Source of the DNA: Strigamia acuminata
Taxonomy: Eukaryota; Arthropoda; Chilopoda; Geophilomorpha; Linotaeniidae
Length of the DNA: 64,000 nucleotides
Assembly: GCA_949358305.1 (NCBI GenBank)
Contig: OX442315.1
Coordinates: 21,664,427-21,728,426, forward strand
Reading direction: 5' to 3'
Positions within the stretch are counted from its first letter, which is position 1; the number at the start of each line of letters is the position of its first letter. A model generated the notes under the pieces. The model saw only the letters and a list, made by a program, of their open reading frames with translations, was not told where the DNA came from and made no database searches. Of this stretch, positions 33,921 through 46,100 are shown piece by piece. A program made the position numbers and the translations under genes.

Positions 33921-34433
33921 TATGTCATGGGAAAATTGCGATATTTTGGCTGCGTTTGCAAACAGGAAGTTATCCAATGGTTTTAATTGCGCATGTGCAA
34001 CAGTTAAATTTTTTGAAATTTTAAGGTGAAAGTTGAAATCCGATTTACTTGATTTTGGAAATTCTTTTGAGATTGACGCACCTAGTGACTCTCGACTTTG
34101 ATATCCCTCGCATAAATGCATCTCACACGTAAATATACCTGTGGGGCTGTGGGTTTTCTTCTTAGTAAATGCTTCAGATGATTGAGGACTGAGCAACTGC
34201 TGCCAGTTTGTTAATAATTTTGAAGATATAATTCAGCAAGCAACACAGAGCACTTCTTTCTACATGAATTTCTTTATTCAGACTAAGAAAAACAGTAATA
34301 TGATATTGAACAAAATTGGCCCACTCAAGTCGCTGGTGCTAAAGTCTGAAAACAAGTTTTTAGCTTTTAATTTTGGGATACCATGATTTCTTTTAAAATT
34401 TTATTCAAATTTATAAATTGTCACGGTTTAGTT

Positions 34434-34672
34434 CAGGCGTGTCCAACCCGCAGTTCAGGATGGCTATAGATGCCGCCCATCACACTTACTTATTTTTTTT
34501 TAGATTTTAGTTTTTGTTTTCCTTGGACAGCAAACAGCATTAAAATTAGGATTATTATGTGTGGACCTTTTTGCTTATCTGTGGTGGTGTGTACCAAGAA
34601 AATTATGTATGTACGTACCCTTTTTTGGTTCATTAGTTTCTTCCAATGTAGCCAGGATGTTAGACACCCCTG
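34434..34672. mobile_element. hAT-type MITE, 239 bp
   Basis: Ends CAGGCGTGTCCAAC and, inverted, CAGGGGTGTCTAAC. Flanked by GTTTAGTT (34426-34433) and GTTTAGAT (34673-34680), an 8-bp duplication with one mismatch. The interior is AT-rich without transposase coding. Confidence 0.72.
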
Positions 34673-34680
34673 GTTTAGAT

Positions 34681-37600
34681 TTTGTATGAAACAGCTATCG
34701 CCATCTATTGATAATAAATGTATTACGTAAAATAGCGCCGCAGGCATCTGAGTTTTAGTTGTTGTATTTTACCACAAGACAGCAGCATTCTCTAAGCCGT
34801 TTTGAATTCATTTCCACAAAAAATACTCCAATTATTGTAGAGTTTCTGTTGCATTGCGAAAAAAAAATACAGGACTTATTGTGGAATTTCAACATGGAGA
34901 AACAAATTTATAACTATTTTCAAAATAAAAGGAAAAAACTTTCAGACTATTTTAGCAATAAAAAAAAAACCTTTCCTTTTATTTTTGTGAAAAGTTAATT
35001 TGAAGATTTATTTGCAAAAGCTGTAGAAAAGCTGCAGGAGCAAAATATAAACAATAGGCGCATTCAAAATACAAAAACATTTTTGCTTTCTCCCATTACA
35101 GTACTCGAACAGATCCTGAAGCTGAAACGTCGGCGAAAAACAATTTTAGATTTTGCCTAACACTTTTGACCAGGGGTGAAAGTAAGCCGGAACTCTCCGT
35201 AACGTTCTTGTGGTAAAAGATTTGAAAACAAAACGCTGTTCCAGCGTTTAATCTGAATATACAATGTACACTTAACGCCCATGCACACTAACTTCTTTTT
35301 TATTTAAAATTAATTTATGAAAACTATTATTATTATCTATGTAATTTTTCTGTGAGTTTTATAGTGCCAATTATGAATAGTGTTTTTTAAAAAGCGCTCA
35401 ACCAACTGCGGTCTGGCAAGACAGTAGATAATTTTGGTAGTCTATGCAATTGTTTGGTAATATCTCTACTTCCCCCACTTAAAAAGAGAAGTCTAGTTTA
35501 CTAACCCATATTCAATCCCATTTCATGGCTTCTGGGCGACATTTATTCATTGAAAAGTCTTAAATTTTAATGTGCCTAATTTGTCTTTATCGTGTTACAC
35601 TACGTGTTCCTGGTAGTCCATAGAAAAAATGAAAACTTCTTCCAATCTCAATTCCCAATGCAATTACATATTTCCATTTGATGAAAATTGTAACAAACAT
35701 TCAAGAAATGGACAAAGATAATTGTAAATATGGAAGATTTTGTTCACAAAATAAAGCCGGAAATTATTCTCGCCATGGGGCTTTATATGACCAAAGGTGA
35801 GCATATGGATTTTCTTTCCGAACAACGCGCCGTATCTTTGTCTGTGGCGCTATCTGCTGACTTCGTTTCTATACCCCGCAGGGATTCAAGTTGCAAAGCT
35901 AACTTCCGGTGGTGTGCGCACTTGTAAAACGTTCCTTTTCAATTTTTTTTATTTCTTTCCTTTCCCGTCCATTTTTCCCCCCCTCTCTCAAGAAAGAAAT
36001 GGAAAAAAGTAATATATTATTGTTGATAATACAGTACGTTTCAATAGAGACACATGATTTCTTTTATAAAAATAATTTTCTATTTTTCTTATCTAAAGTG
36101 ACTGTAAAAAAAAATTGCACCAACGACATCATATCCAAACGGAAAATGACTCAACTATAAAGTTGCGATATTAAAAAAAAAAAAAAAAAAAAAAATCAAA
36201 ATCATCAAAAAAAGAAAAAAAAATAATAACAAAAACCTTGTGTATTGGAGGAACAATGTAAAGCACTTATTGCCTTTGAGAAGAATACAATCTCTTAAAA
36301 AAAATTTCCTGCCCAGCTAAATTTCTTTTTAGACCATGTGGCCATCTCTGGTTCCGCGTTGCATAAAAAACAAAAGTGGCGTGACAAGGGTTCATTTTTG
36401 GGAAAGAATGAGCTCTTTTCTAATGAAGATATACAACATTGACGTTCTTCCAGGCGACCTCATGCTGACCCCTGCGACTAATTTATAAGAATGCACGCAA
36501 TTAAAAAAAAACTACGAAATGGCTTTGAAAAAAATATAGTTTTTTGAAAAAAAGAAGAAAAAAAATCTCATTTCTTATAAACAAGAAAATTGCGACGTTC
36601 GTTTGCTAATTAACACTCGAGAAACTCGTTAAAATGAAAGACGCGATTCAAAACCGAAACGTTTCTCACACATATCAAAAATTACGTGTTGTATAATTTA
36701 CCCTTGAGAAATTAATTTAATAATTGTAAATTCAACCTGTTGCGAAATCTAACGCCCTTCATAAAATAAAAATAAAATACGGAGGAAAAATATTTATTGC
36801 TTGATGTATAGTCTTTCTATTAACGTTTTGTTCCTCTTTCTCTTAATTATTGTTTGGGGGCGGCGAAGAGTTGGAAACTAACAAGTAAGCATATTTCCTT
36901 ATCATCATCCAGCTCCATAAATTAAAGACGAGCTCATTAACACTTAAGGGTGGACATCAGAACCAATCTCGTCAAAAGCAAAGCAAGAACCGACCCAAAA
37001 GCGACCGGATGTAAAACAGATAGCGCGCGAATCGCACTGCGCACTATAGGCGGAAATTAAGGCAAAGTTGCGATTGCTATCGCGGCAAATTAATTACGTC
37101 GGCGCCTTGTGTAAGCAAATCTCCGGTGACGCATTAAAACTCAGAGAGAGAGAAACCCTGAACGAGTTGACATGCCATTTATTTGTGCACGTTGTAATAA
37201 CAAGAGAAAGTATTTTTTAAAAAAATCAAAAAATTAAAACAACAACGAGGAAAAAATTGCATGCTCAAGTACAAACAACATCGCGCGACATAAAATGCGA
37301 GTGATTCAAAATGCAACGCGAGCGCCTTCTTTTGAGGTGTCGAGATATGCAGCTCGGATAAATAGCGAAGCATGTGCCGAGGCAATTAGACTCCCGTTTC
37401 ACTGCTGTTTTATCAAAACAAAATCCTAAACAAAGTCACAACTTTCATTATGTCATGTTTTCCTCGTAATTATCGCGTACACACACACACAACAATAGTC
37501 TCGTAAATCAACTTGTTGCTAATTCAACACAAAGAATTTCTAGGGCACTATTTCTTTCGTTTGTTGTTGTTGTTGCAACACGTTTACAAAGCAAGAATTG

Positions 37601-38448
37601 AGGAAAATAGCTCAAGATATACCGGCACTGATAGTGTTTTTCTGAAATGTGTACGAGTCTTCCTGATACGATAAGATCATTTAAATGAACTGGATAAAAA
37701 CGTTCTGTCCTGTAATGTTGCAGAAGTGTCTAGGGGTTATTATGTTAATTCTGGAGTGTGGAGTCACTAATTACAATGGCCGTCAATGGCCGTCGCTGTA
37801 CATGAAGACTCGTTCGCGATTCCTTCGTCTTCTCCGAACCGGTTACTCATCGGAAAATAATCAGTTCCAGGTGACCCACAGTCACGGTAGAAGTTTAGAT
37901 TAAACGTCAAACTTCTTGTAACTTTCACAAAATACAACTCCGAAATCCGTGTAAAGTTACTGAACATGGACTCCGTACCTCGTGGCCATTAAAGCATATT
38001 GAGGAAACGTTGTCTTAGCTCTAACATCAAATCAGAGCGAAAATGTGTTTATTCCGAGCGCGAAATAAAAATCCAAAATGTTTAACTTTAGAAAACTGTT
38101 CCAAAGTGAGACAGAGCCTAAAATCCTCAGGGAGTTGCCACAAAGCGATCAAAATTTAGTTTCAAAATAAGAGCGTTGTTATTTTCATGTGACTTTTTCC
38201 TGGCAAAAACAAAATTATTCCAGGAAATGGCTTATTTCCTGGAGTCTGGCTCAACAATGTGATGCTATTGCAACTACGGCACATTTCGGTTGAAAATCCA
38301 GAAAAATGACAATGAAATATTTTTTATTTGTCTTAGCCTCTACTCTAGGGTTTAGAAAAATTATGAAGTTTTTCGGATTTCCACAGTCCTCATTGAAATT
38401 TATAGTCAACTAAGTGATATACATACGTGGGTTAATCGCAAAGTAGTG
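34681..38448. other. Intergenic, no gene seen
   Basis: About 3.8 kb between the MITE cluster and the SDR gene. Mostly AT-rich, with a poly-A tract near 36170-36196. A less AT-rich stretch at about 36940-37400, with many GCGC and CGCG words and a GAGAGAGAGA run near 37143, looks different from the background and may be regulatory. No ORF shows recognisable features. Confidence 0.45.
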
Positions 38449-38478
38449 TATAAAAAAATGGCTTAAAATTAATGCTCA
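38449..38478 (+). promoter_or_regulatory. Core promoter of the SDR gene
   Basis: TATAAAAA at 38449-38456 and a TCAGA initiator with its A at 38478, 29 nt downstream. The implied 5' UTR is 70 nt. The start is inferred from motif spacing. Confidence 0.5.
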
Positions 38479-38547
38479 GAATTTGTCGTTTTAAAAATTC
38501 ATTTATTTCTTTGTTTTTGGTTGATGACTTTTATAGTTCGTATAATA

Positions 38548-40085
38548 ATGACTGCTAAATGCGTGGGCTGTGTGAATATGCGAAGCAAAATTGCCATCAT
38601 CACAGGTAAGAGAGCCTTCATTTCACCTCATAAATATTAAAACTGGTTCTCGGGTTAAGTGGTCTGAGAAAATTGTCACCTTGTGTATGTTGGTTATTAT
38701 TTTTATGGCAACTAATCACATACATTATAAGAATATGATTGGGTACAATTTTTTTCTTTCCTTTCCTCAATTCAATGCTAAAAAAATAAAAACATTTTTT
38801 AAAAAAATTAATTTTCATCGATTTAATTATTTTATTTATGAAAAAAGACAAAAATTTAAATTTCAAATACAGTAATAATGATAAACAATAAACACCTGCC
38901 ATTATTCCATTTGCAGCTTCCAGTTCCGGAATTGGCAAAGCAATTGCTCTACGTTTGGCCGCTGCTGGCGCTAGCGTTTGCTTAAATGGGCGCGATGAGT
39001 CGGTACTAAAGAACATGCAGGCATCCTGTGAAAAAATAAGCCCCACAAACGAAAAAGTCTTAAATGAAACAGCAGAATTTGATTCAACTTGACTTCTTAT
39101 TTTTTTGCAGCATTTTTATGTTTTAGGTGATTTGTTGATTGAAAAATGCAGGGAGGAATTGATATCAAAGACCATTGAAAAATATGGAAAAATAAATATT
39201 TTAATCAACAATGTAGGAGGAGGAACAGGTGCACACAGTACTATACTCGATGGCTTTTCATTAACTGCACTGGATGAAGCGATAGACATAAATTTACGGT
39301 AAAATTTAGGTTAAAAAGAGTGCTGCGAGTGTGTAACATTGATTCGTAGTGTTCCTTATCACATCACGCAATTGAGTTTACCTCATCTAATGAAAAGTGA
39401 AGGCTGCATCGTAAACATCTCTAGTTCAATTACCAACAACTTTGTACGTATATATATTTTAAAATATTATTTAAAAAAAACATAATAATAATAATAAGCA
39501 ATTCTGATCTTTTTAACAGAGTCCAATGGGTCTGAACTACGGCACAACTAAATCAGCTCTTGAATATTTTTCGAAGTGTCTTGCAGTTGGTGATTGTTAT
39601 TGAAATAATTGTTTATCTACATAATTAATATATATTTTTTTAATAATTCAGGTTTAGGCTCGAAACACGTCCGAGTTAATGTGGTGAGGTGAATTTGTGA
39701 AAATTATTAGCCATAAAATGAATTTATACGATCCAGCATACTAATTAATAAAATTTAATGATTTCATTAAGACCTGGAAGTATTACAACTGAAAAGGCAC
39801 ACGTACGTCATGGGCTAACACGAGCAGAATATCTTAAGGTGAATTTTTCTAATTAACGTACATAAAAAGTCAAGCAATTAAAATGTTCATACCTACACCT
39901 CATTGTAACAGCGCCAAGCTATGCTAGCACGTGGTCATGGACTACAACGATGTGGAACACCAGAAGAAGTAGCTGAAGTAGTTGCGTTTCTGGCATCTGA
40001 TGCAGCATCTTTTGTTACTGGAAGTACTTATTTAGTAGACGGAGGTTGCAGCGTTGCAGCACCTTCATCATTCTACCAAAGTTAA
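38548..40085 (+). CDS. Classical short-chain dehydrogenase/reductase
   Basis: Eight exons, 275 residues: 38548-38605, 38917-39056, 39111-39298, 39350-39443, 39520-39589, 39652-39688, 39772-39838, 39912-40085. The Rossmann cofactor loop TASSSGIG is at 19-26, with alanine in place of the usual first glycine. The NNVGG motif (family NNAG) is at 99-103, a catalytic serine in ISSS about 154, and YGTTK gives Tyr167 and Lys171. The later RVNVVRPGSI and the C-terminal YLVDGG are typical of FabG-like SDRs using NAD(P)H. The substrate cannot be told. An arginine after the second strand (NGRDE) suggests NADP preference (inference). Exon 2 ends at an unusual GTCTTA donor and its intron is only 54 nt; this junction is the weakest, though it restores the expected frame and spacing. 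No targeting signal is evident. Confidence 0.92.
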
Positions 40086-40110
40086 AATTTCCAACTATCT
40101 TTATGACAAT

Positions 40111-40116
40111 AATAAA
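40111..40116 (+). terminator. Polyadenylation signal of the SDR gene
   Basis: AATAAA 26 nt after the stop codon. Confidence 0.6.
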
Positions 40117-43100
40117 CATCATTAAGCACATAAAACACGAATTTTATGTATCGAAATTGATGCAATCTGCCACATAATCTATAAATCTTCATTAAATTCC
40201 AAAGCATTTATGTAATTATGTTAAAAACTGGTAAAAAAGGCCAACGATGGTGTGATGCATGGGAGGTAACAGAAATAAAAAATAAATATAAAAATAAAAA
40301 AAATGTGCGTTCTTTTTAACACCGTTGCGGATAATTAGTTTTCTCTGTCCGATGACCTCTCCCTCCCTGCGACCGATCCAGCGTCGATTTCTCTCCAGTA
40401 ACAAATGGCAGTAATTATTGCAACCTGGTAATTACCCGGGCCTAGGAGCCGCCCCCTCTTTGAGCAACCGCCGGCATGGCCAACAACGACGCCCCACAGG
40501 TGTCAAGCGTTTCACGGCCTACCTTTGCTCCCCCTTCCCCATGGCACACCTCAAAATGCCACCGAAGATATTAAAAAAAAATATGATTATAATCTAATCA
40601 CGCAAAAGAAAAGATGCAAAAACAATTTAAAATCCAGTGTAAAAACTTGGGTTGATAATAATAAGTATTTGCATGCAAATAAATACTTTGACATAATGGA
40701 AGCCCAAAGTGCATTAAAATCACGGTTGAGTTATGATATTATCAACAGGCGGCCATCACATTCCTCAATTGAGCAGGTGTGAGAGCCAATTAATCATCTA
40801 AACAGGTATTAAGATGGATAGAAGGTTATTAAAGGCGAAATACATTGCATAGTTGGAATAATTTTTGACAATTTACGGTTTATTCGAACGGGGCATATAA
40901 TACGTCAGATGTCAAGTTAATTTCTTCAATTAAATAAAATTAAGATGGCAAGTAATTTCCATGAAACGAGCTTTTCATTAATAGCACACATTAATCTTGA
41001 CTATGAGGTCAGCAAAAGCAGTTAACCAACAAGTAATTAAAACTTTACAACAGCTAGATCATAATTTCTCTCACACCTGGATTGCAAGTTATTTTCCGGA
41101 TTTAACAAATTAAAAAAATAATTGTAACAAAAAAATTGTGACGCTTTACGAGCTCATGAAGTTACAAATAATGTTTACAGCCAAATAATGACACTAATAT
41201 TTTTTTTCAAACTGAAAAAAAATTTTTTTTTTTATTGTTTTGGTGAGGGAAGAAAAACCTCAAAAATGACTATCATATACCAATTTAATGTGGCTATTTC
41301 TCACGAAAAGCCATCATTTTGAGGGGAGGAAAAAGCCATACCATATGAATAGTCAAATTTCAGGGCATAAAAAGGTCTTATGATTTTCCCGTATTTATTT
41401 CTTCACTAGAATCTGCTGTTTCCTAACTCCAGTAACGTGACTTCGACCACGACAGTTATGAAGCGCCGTAACTCACACAACATGTAATGAATGCAGCGCC
41501 CCTAGTTATAATGGCGTGTGGTTTTCACATTCGGACACATCGCAACACGTGCGTATAAACAGTAAATCAGCTAATTAATTAACGCCAACGGTGTATGGAA
41601 TTTGAATTGGAGATGCGAGGAATCTTAGTACAGTGAAGAATGGAAAAAATACAGAAATGTACCAGCCCAACTGAGTGTGTACGCATGTTAAATTAGCATT
41701 ACACTAATTTGTGAGCTCCATATAAAGGCCACTGAAGAAAAGGTGAGTGATATCAGCGCTGGTCATCTACACTTGTTCTGCACGACTGCTAAAATATGAC
41801 AAAATAAAAATGTTTCGTTTATTCTACTCGTTTTAAGAGACATGACTGGAATTTCATCTCAAAGTTTTAACAAACCAATCACGTCTTTATCACCCACCCA
41901 CTTGTGTAATATAAAACTGTTTAAATTTTTACTTCAAAAATAATTACAAATGACATTCGAATAATATTTACATTTAAATCGTGAGCAAACAACAAAAAAT
42001 GAAACAATTAAAATTAAAATTAAACTCGAAATCTCATTTTTTTTTTTTCTCAGAATTTAATTATGATTTGTTATATTTTAGCTCCGGGTTTCTGCAAAAC
42101 AAAAGCAGATGATTTTTTTTTTAAATTATAAAACTAGAAATTAATTTCAGTAGGTGCATTCATAAAGTAATATAGATTAAATAGCATTTTAAACGACAGA
42201 AAGGTATTACTGAATAGAAATAAAAATTTAATACTAATAATAATAATTTTAACTGCTTGTCTCGACCTAAGTTCAAAGATGGCGGCCGTTATAGTTGTGC
42301 ACGACATTTAAACAACAAAGTATGTTCAATTGTAAGTTAAACATGACTTTACGAATGCCCCTATAGTGATGTTTTTCTTGTTATATTTTTTTCTTTACTT
42401 TTACGTTTATCTCTAATTGTGGAGCGAGAGTTGTACAGCTGTTTATAAAGACAAAGATAGAATAATAAACAACCGTAATAATTCTACACTTCAGAATCAA
42501 TGTCAGAAAAACCTGTCCAACCTTTTAACCCTTTACCCCAAGCAAGAAAAGAAATCACATGATTACAATTTTTCTCACGGATTCGCGAGTTGGTAATTTG
42601 TTGGCGATATGTTAATATATCTCTTGAAAAATGGCTCTCTCTCCATTTCCTGATACGCCTGCCTGGCTAAGGTGAAACTGTGGGACTAATTAGTTAAAAT
42701 AGGCGCTATCATAACTATGATTTTCGAACAGATAGAACTAGATACACTAAAGGTAACAATCGTTGATAAGCGCAGTAATACAATGATCAATTTAGGCCTA
42801 CTCGCATTCGATTCAGCCATCATTGAAGTGAATGCTTTGGCAATGCTTGAACTCTAACCCGAACCAGAAAAAAAGTTTAAATTTATTTATCCGGCGTCAT
42901 AGACAATTTGGGAGGATAAAAAGAATCAAACACAGGCTCTCCTATGTAGATGACCGATTTCTTTTCCTCATAAACAAGAGAAAATGGGGCTTCGCGAGTC
43001 TCTTGGCTCAAAAGGGGGGAAAAAATGTAATGAAAATAGAACTCGTTAGCTGTCCAACACGTCGTAGGAAATTAAGAACGACAGATGGTGATCTAAAACA

Positions 43101-46100
43101 TGAAACAAGCATGAAATTAAGGAGTAATTCAATCTAATGATTTAATTGACCAATGTCTGCCTAATTATCAATAGACAAAGAGTCCCTCTGTTGTCAAAAA
43201 ACATAAGTTATGTACATAAAAACAGGCATGTGTTATATTTAAAAAAGAAAAAAAAATTAAATCTTTGATGACAGTAATAAAAATGTCAAAACAAAACCCG
43301 AAAAAAAGTTGATGTGGTGCATTAACAGTTTCATAAAACAATTCATTTTTTTAAAAAATAAAAATGTATAATAAAAAAAAAACGAAAAACATAAAAATAT
43401 ATTTGTAGTGTGTTGACAATGTATAATTAAAATTAGAATAGAAAAAAAAAGAAGTTAATTTTATCTGTTTTTGCATCAATCAGTAATTTTTAAGTTTGAA
43501 AGAAAGCAGTTTAATTACAAAGTGCAGTCCCATTTATTATCAGAAACAAAATATGTAAAAAAGAAGTTATATAAATTTTGAGGCGATTATTTAAGACTTG
43601 TCTGATAAAAAAACATTCATCTTAAATTTTATCCTGTCTGCCTAATCAGGTGTTACCATTTTGGCAAGATAATTGTCAGGCTACCGCACATCCATCAACT
43701 TTTCTTTGTGCATATAAATTATAAGCAAGATCTACGTCCCATTATCGTAACTACACATGTGAACTGCAATTAAGAGAAATATCCTCACATCCACAAACGA
43801 TTATTAAAAAAGTAATAGAAGAATTGCATTTTATCACGAACACTATATTCGAAACAACTTATTCATATACATACAGAGGGAAGAGATTTTTCTCTAAAAT
43901 TACATGCTTGCATTTACTTGGAAACAAAATTGTTGTAATTTGCGTGAAACAACGATGAGATAAAACAACAGGTGATGATGGAGTCAATTACATTACCCAT
44001 GTGAAAAAATAAAATATATAGTAAAATGGAAAAGTAAAATGGTGGATTACTCTAAATGTACTACAAAAACACACATTACACACGTACCAAAAGTTGTCTT
44101 GCTGAGAAAGAGTTACTGTAAATTGTGATTAATTGCAATTTAGTGAATGTAGGCGTTGGTAGAAATTTATTGAAATGTTTTTTTTTTTTTTTTTTTTTTT
44201 TTTGTGCAATTTAGTGGTCTGGAATGAATAGAATATTTTTTATATTTAAAAAAAAATTGTCAGAAATTTTAAGAGTGAAAATGTGTCGCGGAAAATTGAT
44301 TTCAACACTTGTAATATTTGGTTTTTATTCAATTTGATTACTATTTGAGTACAATGTTTAAATTTTATTTGTTTGTGAAGTGCAGCAAAGCTCTTTATTG
44401 AGCAGTGGAGTATAATGTTCAGATTTCGTACATTTACAGTTAATTTCAAGAAAATGTTGCTGATAATCGGAAACGACGGTTTAGTTTAGAGGGCTTTAAG
44501 ACGTTTGATTTTAATATAAGATTGGTTGGGAGTACGAGAACCTCTAAAACCAAAATTACTTCCATGAATTGGGTTTTACATATTAGATCAATTGGAGTTG
44601 ATATTAAATATTAAATAAGTAACCCAAAAAGATATAATGCACGTGTAAATCAGAAATAATTGATGAAACATGTTGAATAATAGCAAATGTTGAAAATGCA
44701 ACTGTAACTTCCTTTAGTCGCTAAAGTAAACCGAGCTTTGTGAAATGCAACAGGAGATGCTTTATGGTTATTCTATAATATTTTCTATTTTCTAATAAAC
44801 TCTAAAGTTGAAAAATTGGGGGAGAAAAATTTATTAAGAAGCGTGAACCCAATGTGTCATCAGCCACGGTAAATATCACGTGACACGTGCAGTGAAATTT
44901 TGCTGGGAGCTTGGGATCACCGTGATGCATGTTCGTTTAATTAAAGTGCATGCGGTGAAAATTACGGTTTGGCGGGATTAAACCTAAATCGTGTGATTAA
45001 CGGGTTTCCATCCTTTCTTTCCGAGACTCTGGTGCGCGAGAAATGATGGCGTACAGCCCTACATCCGGTTGTTTATAGCGCTGCAAATAGTGGCCTGCGA
45101 GGTGCAAATCATCGCGTTGATTAAAGAGCCACATCCGAGACTTATTATCCCAATAAGGCTCCTGCTACAAAAACAGTAGACGCCTTATTAGCCTAATTGC
45201 ACTCATGATGTTCACTTTCCTTATATGGTAATGATGAAGAGGGCGGAAGAAAGGCCTTTAGCATACAAATGAGACTAATAAGCCACAGGAATCACCTTCA
45301 GGTTGAATTTTGCAACACAAACAAACACATTTCTGTGTAAAGATGCCATTGGACTTGATTTGAAAAAAAAAATTAAAAAAAAGAGCAACGTGTAAAATTT
45401 TTATTAGAAGAAAAAAAAATGGCTGATGGGTGAAGTTAACAATTTTTCGACGAAGGAATGAACGATATATTGGCCCATGGCCAATTTTCCAATTAAGTTG
45501 GCACAAGTTGCCATTTTCATTTCATCGTGTGCATCAAATTCTCTCCGCCCGTCAATTTTCTCCTTTTTACTGCTGACATTTATCCAAGATGAATGCCTGC
45601 CGCCTCTGTCCGTACGTTTCATCACCCGGGCAATTCGAGAATCATGGCATGTCGGTTCCTCCCCTGGATTTGGGCAGGCATCACTTGCAATTATGTCATT
45701 ACCGTTTCCACCACAACAGGGCGCTGCCACACTCGCCCCGCCTTCAGGAATACGAGTCTGATCTATCATACGTGTAATAAAGATATTACATGTATAAATG
45801 AGTGCCTGCGGCCCCCGAAATAACTCGATGTGATGCACTATTATGTGTTTGCGGCAAAGTGAAGTTGTTGTTCAATTTGACCTGCACGTTTTCGCTGATG
45901 ATGGGTGCTCGTGGCACATTAGACCTGGTAATTATGACGCCGCACAATCACTTGATGCATCTTAATCCACCCGTCATTCGCCCGCTTTTAATCTGCAGCC
46001 GAAATCCTTCGCGCCTCCTTTCTTAATTACGACTCCTCTTGCCAGACAAAAATCAATTTCCGTCACAGACCGAGATCCGGCAGGAGCACTGCACTCTCTC

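Noticed and set aside
42832-43137. 101-residue plus-strand ORF
   Set aside because: Basic, featureless, in AT-rich sequence, with no promoter or splice signals.
45404-45838. 144-residue minus-strand ORF with high complexity
   Set aside because: No domain, no splice context, and overlapping ORFs of similar length on the other strand; more likely complex non-coding DNA.
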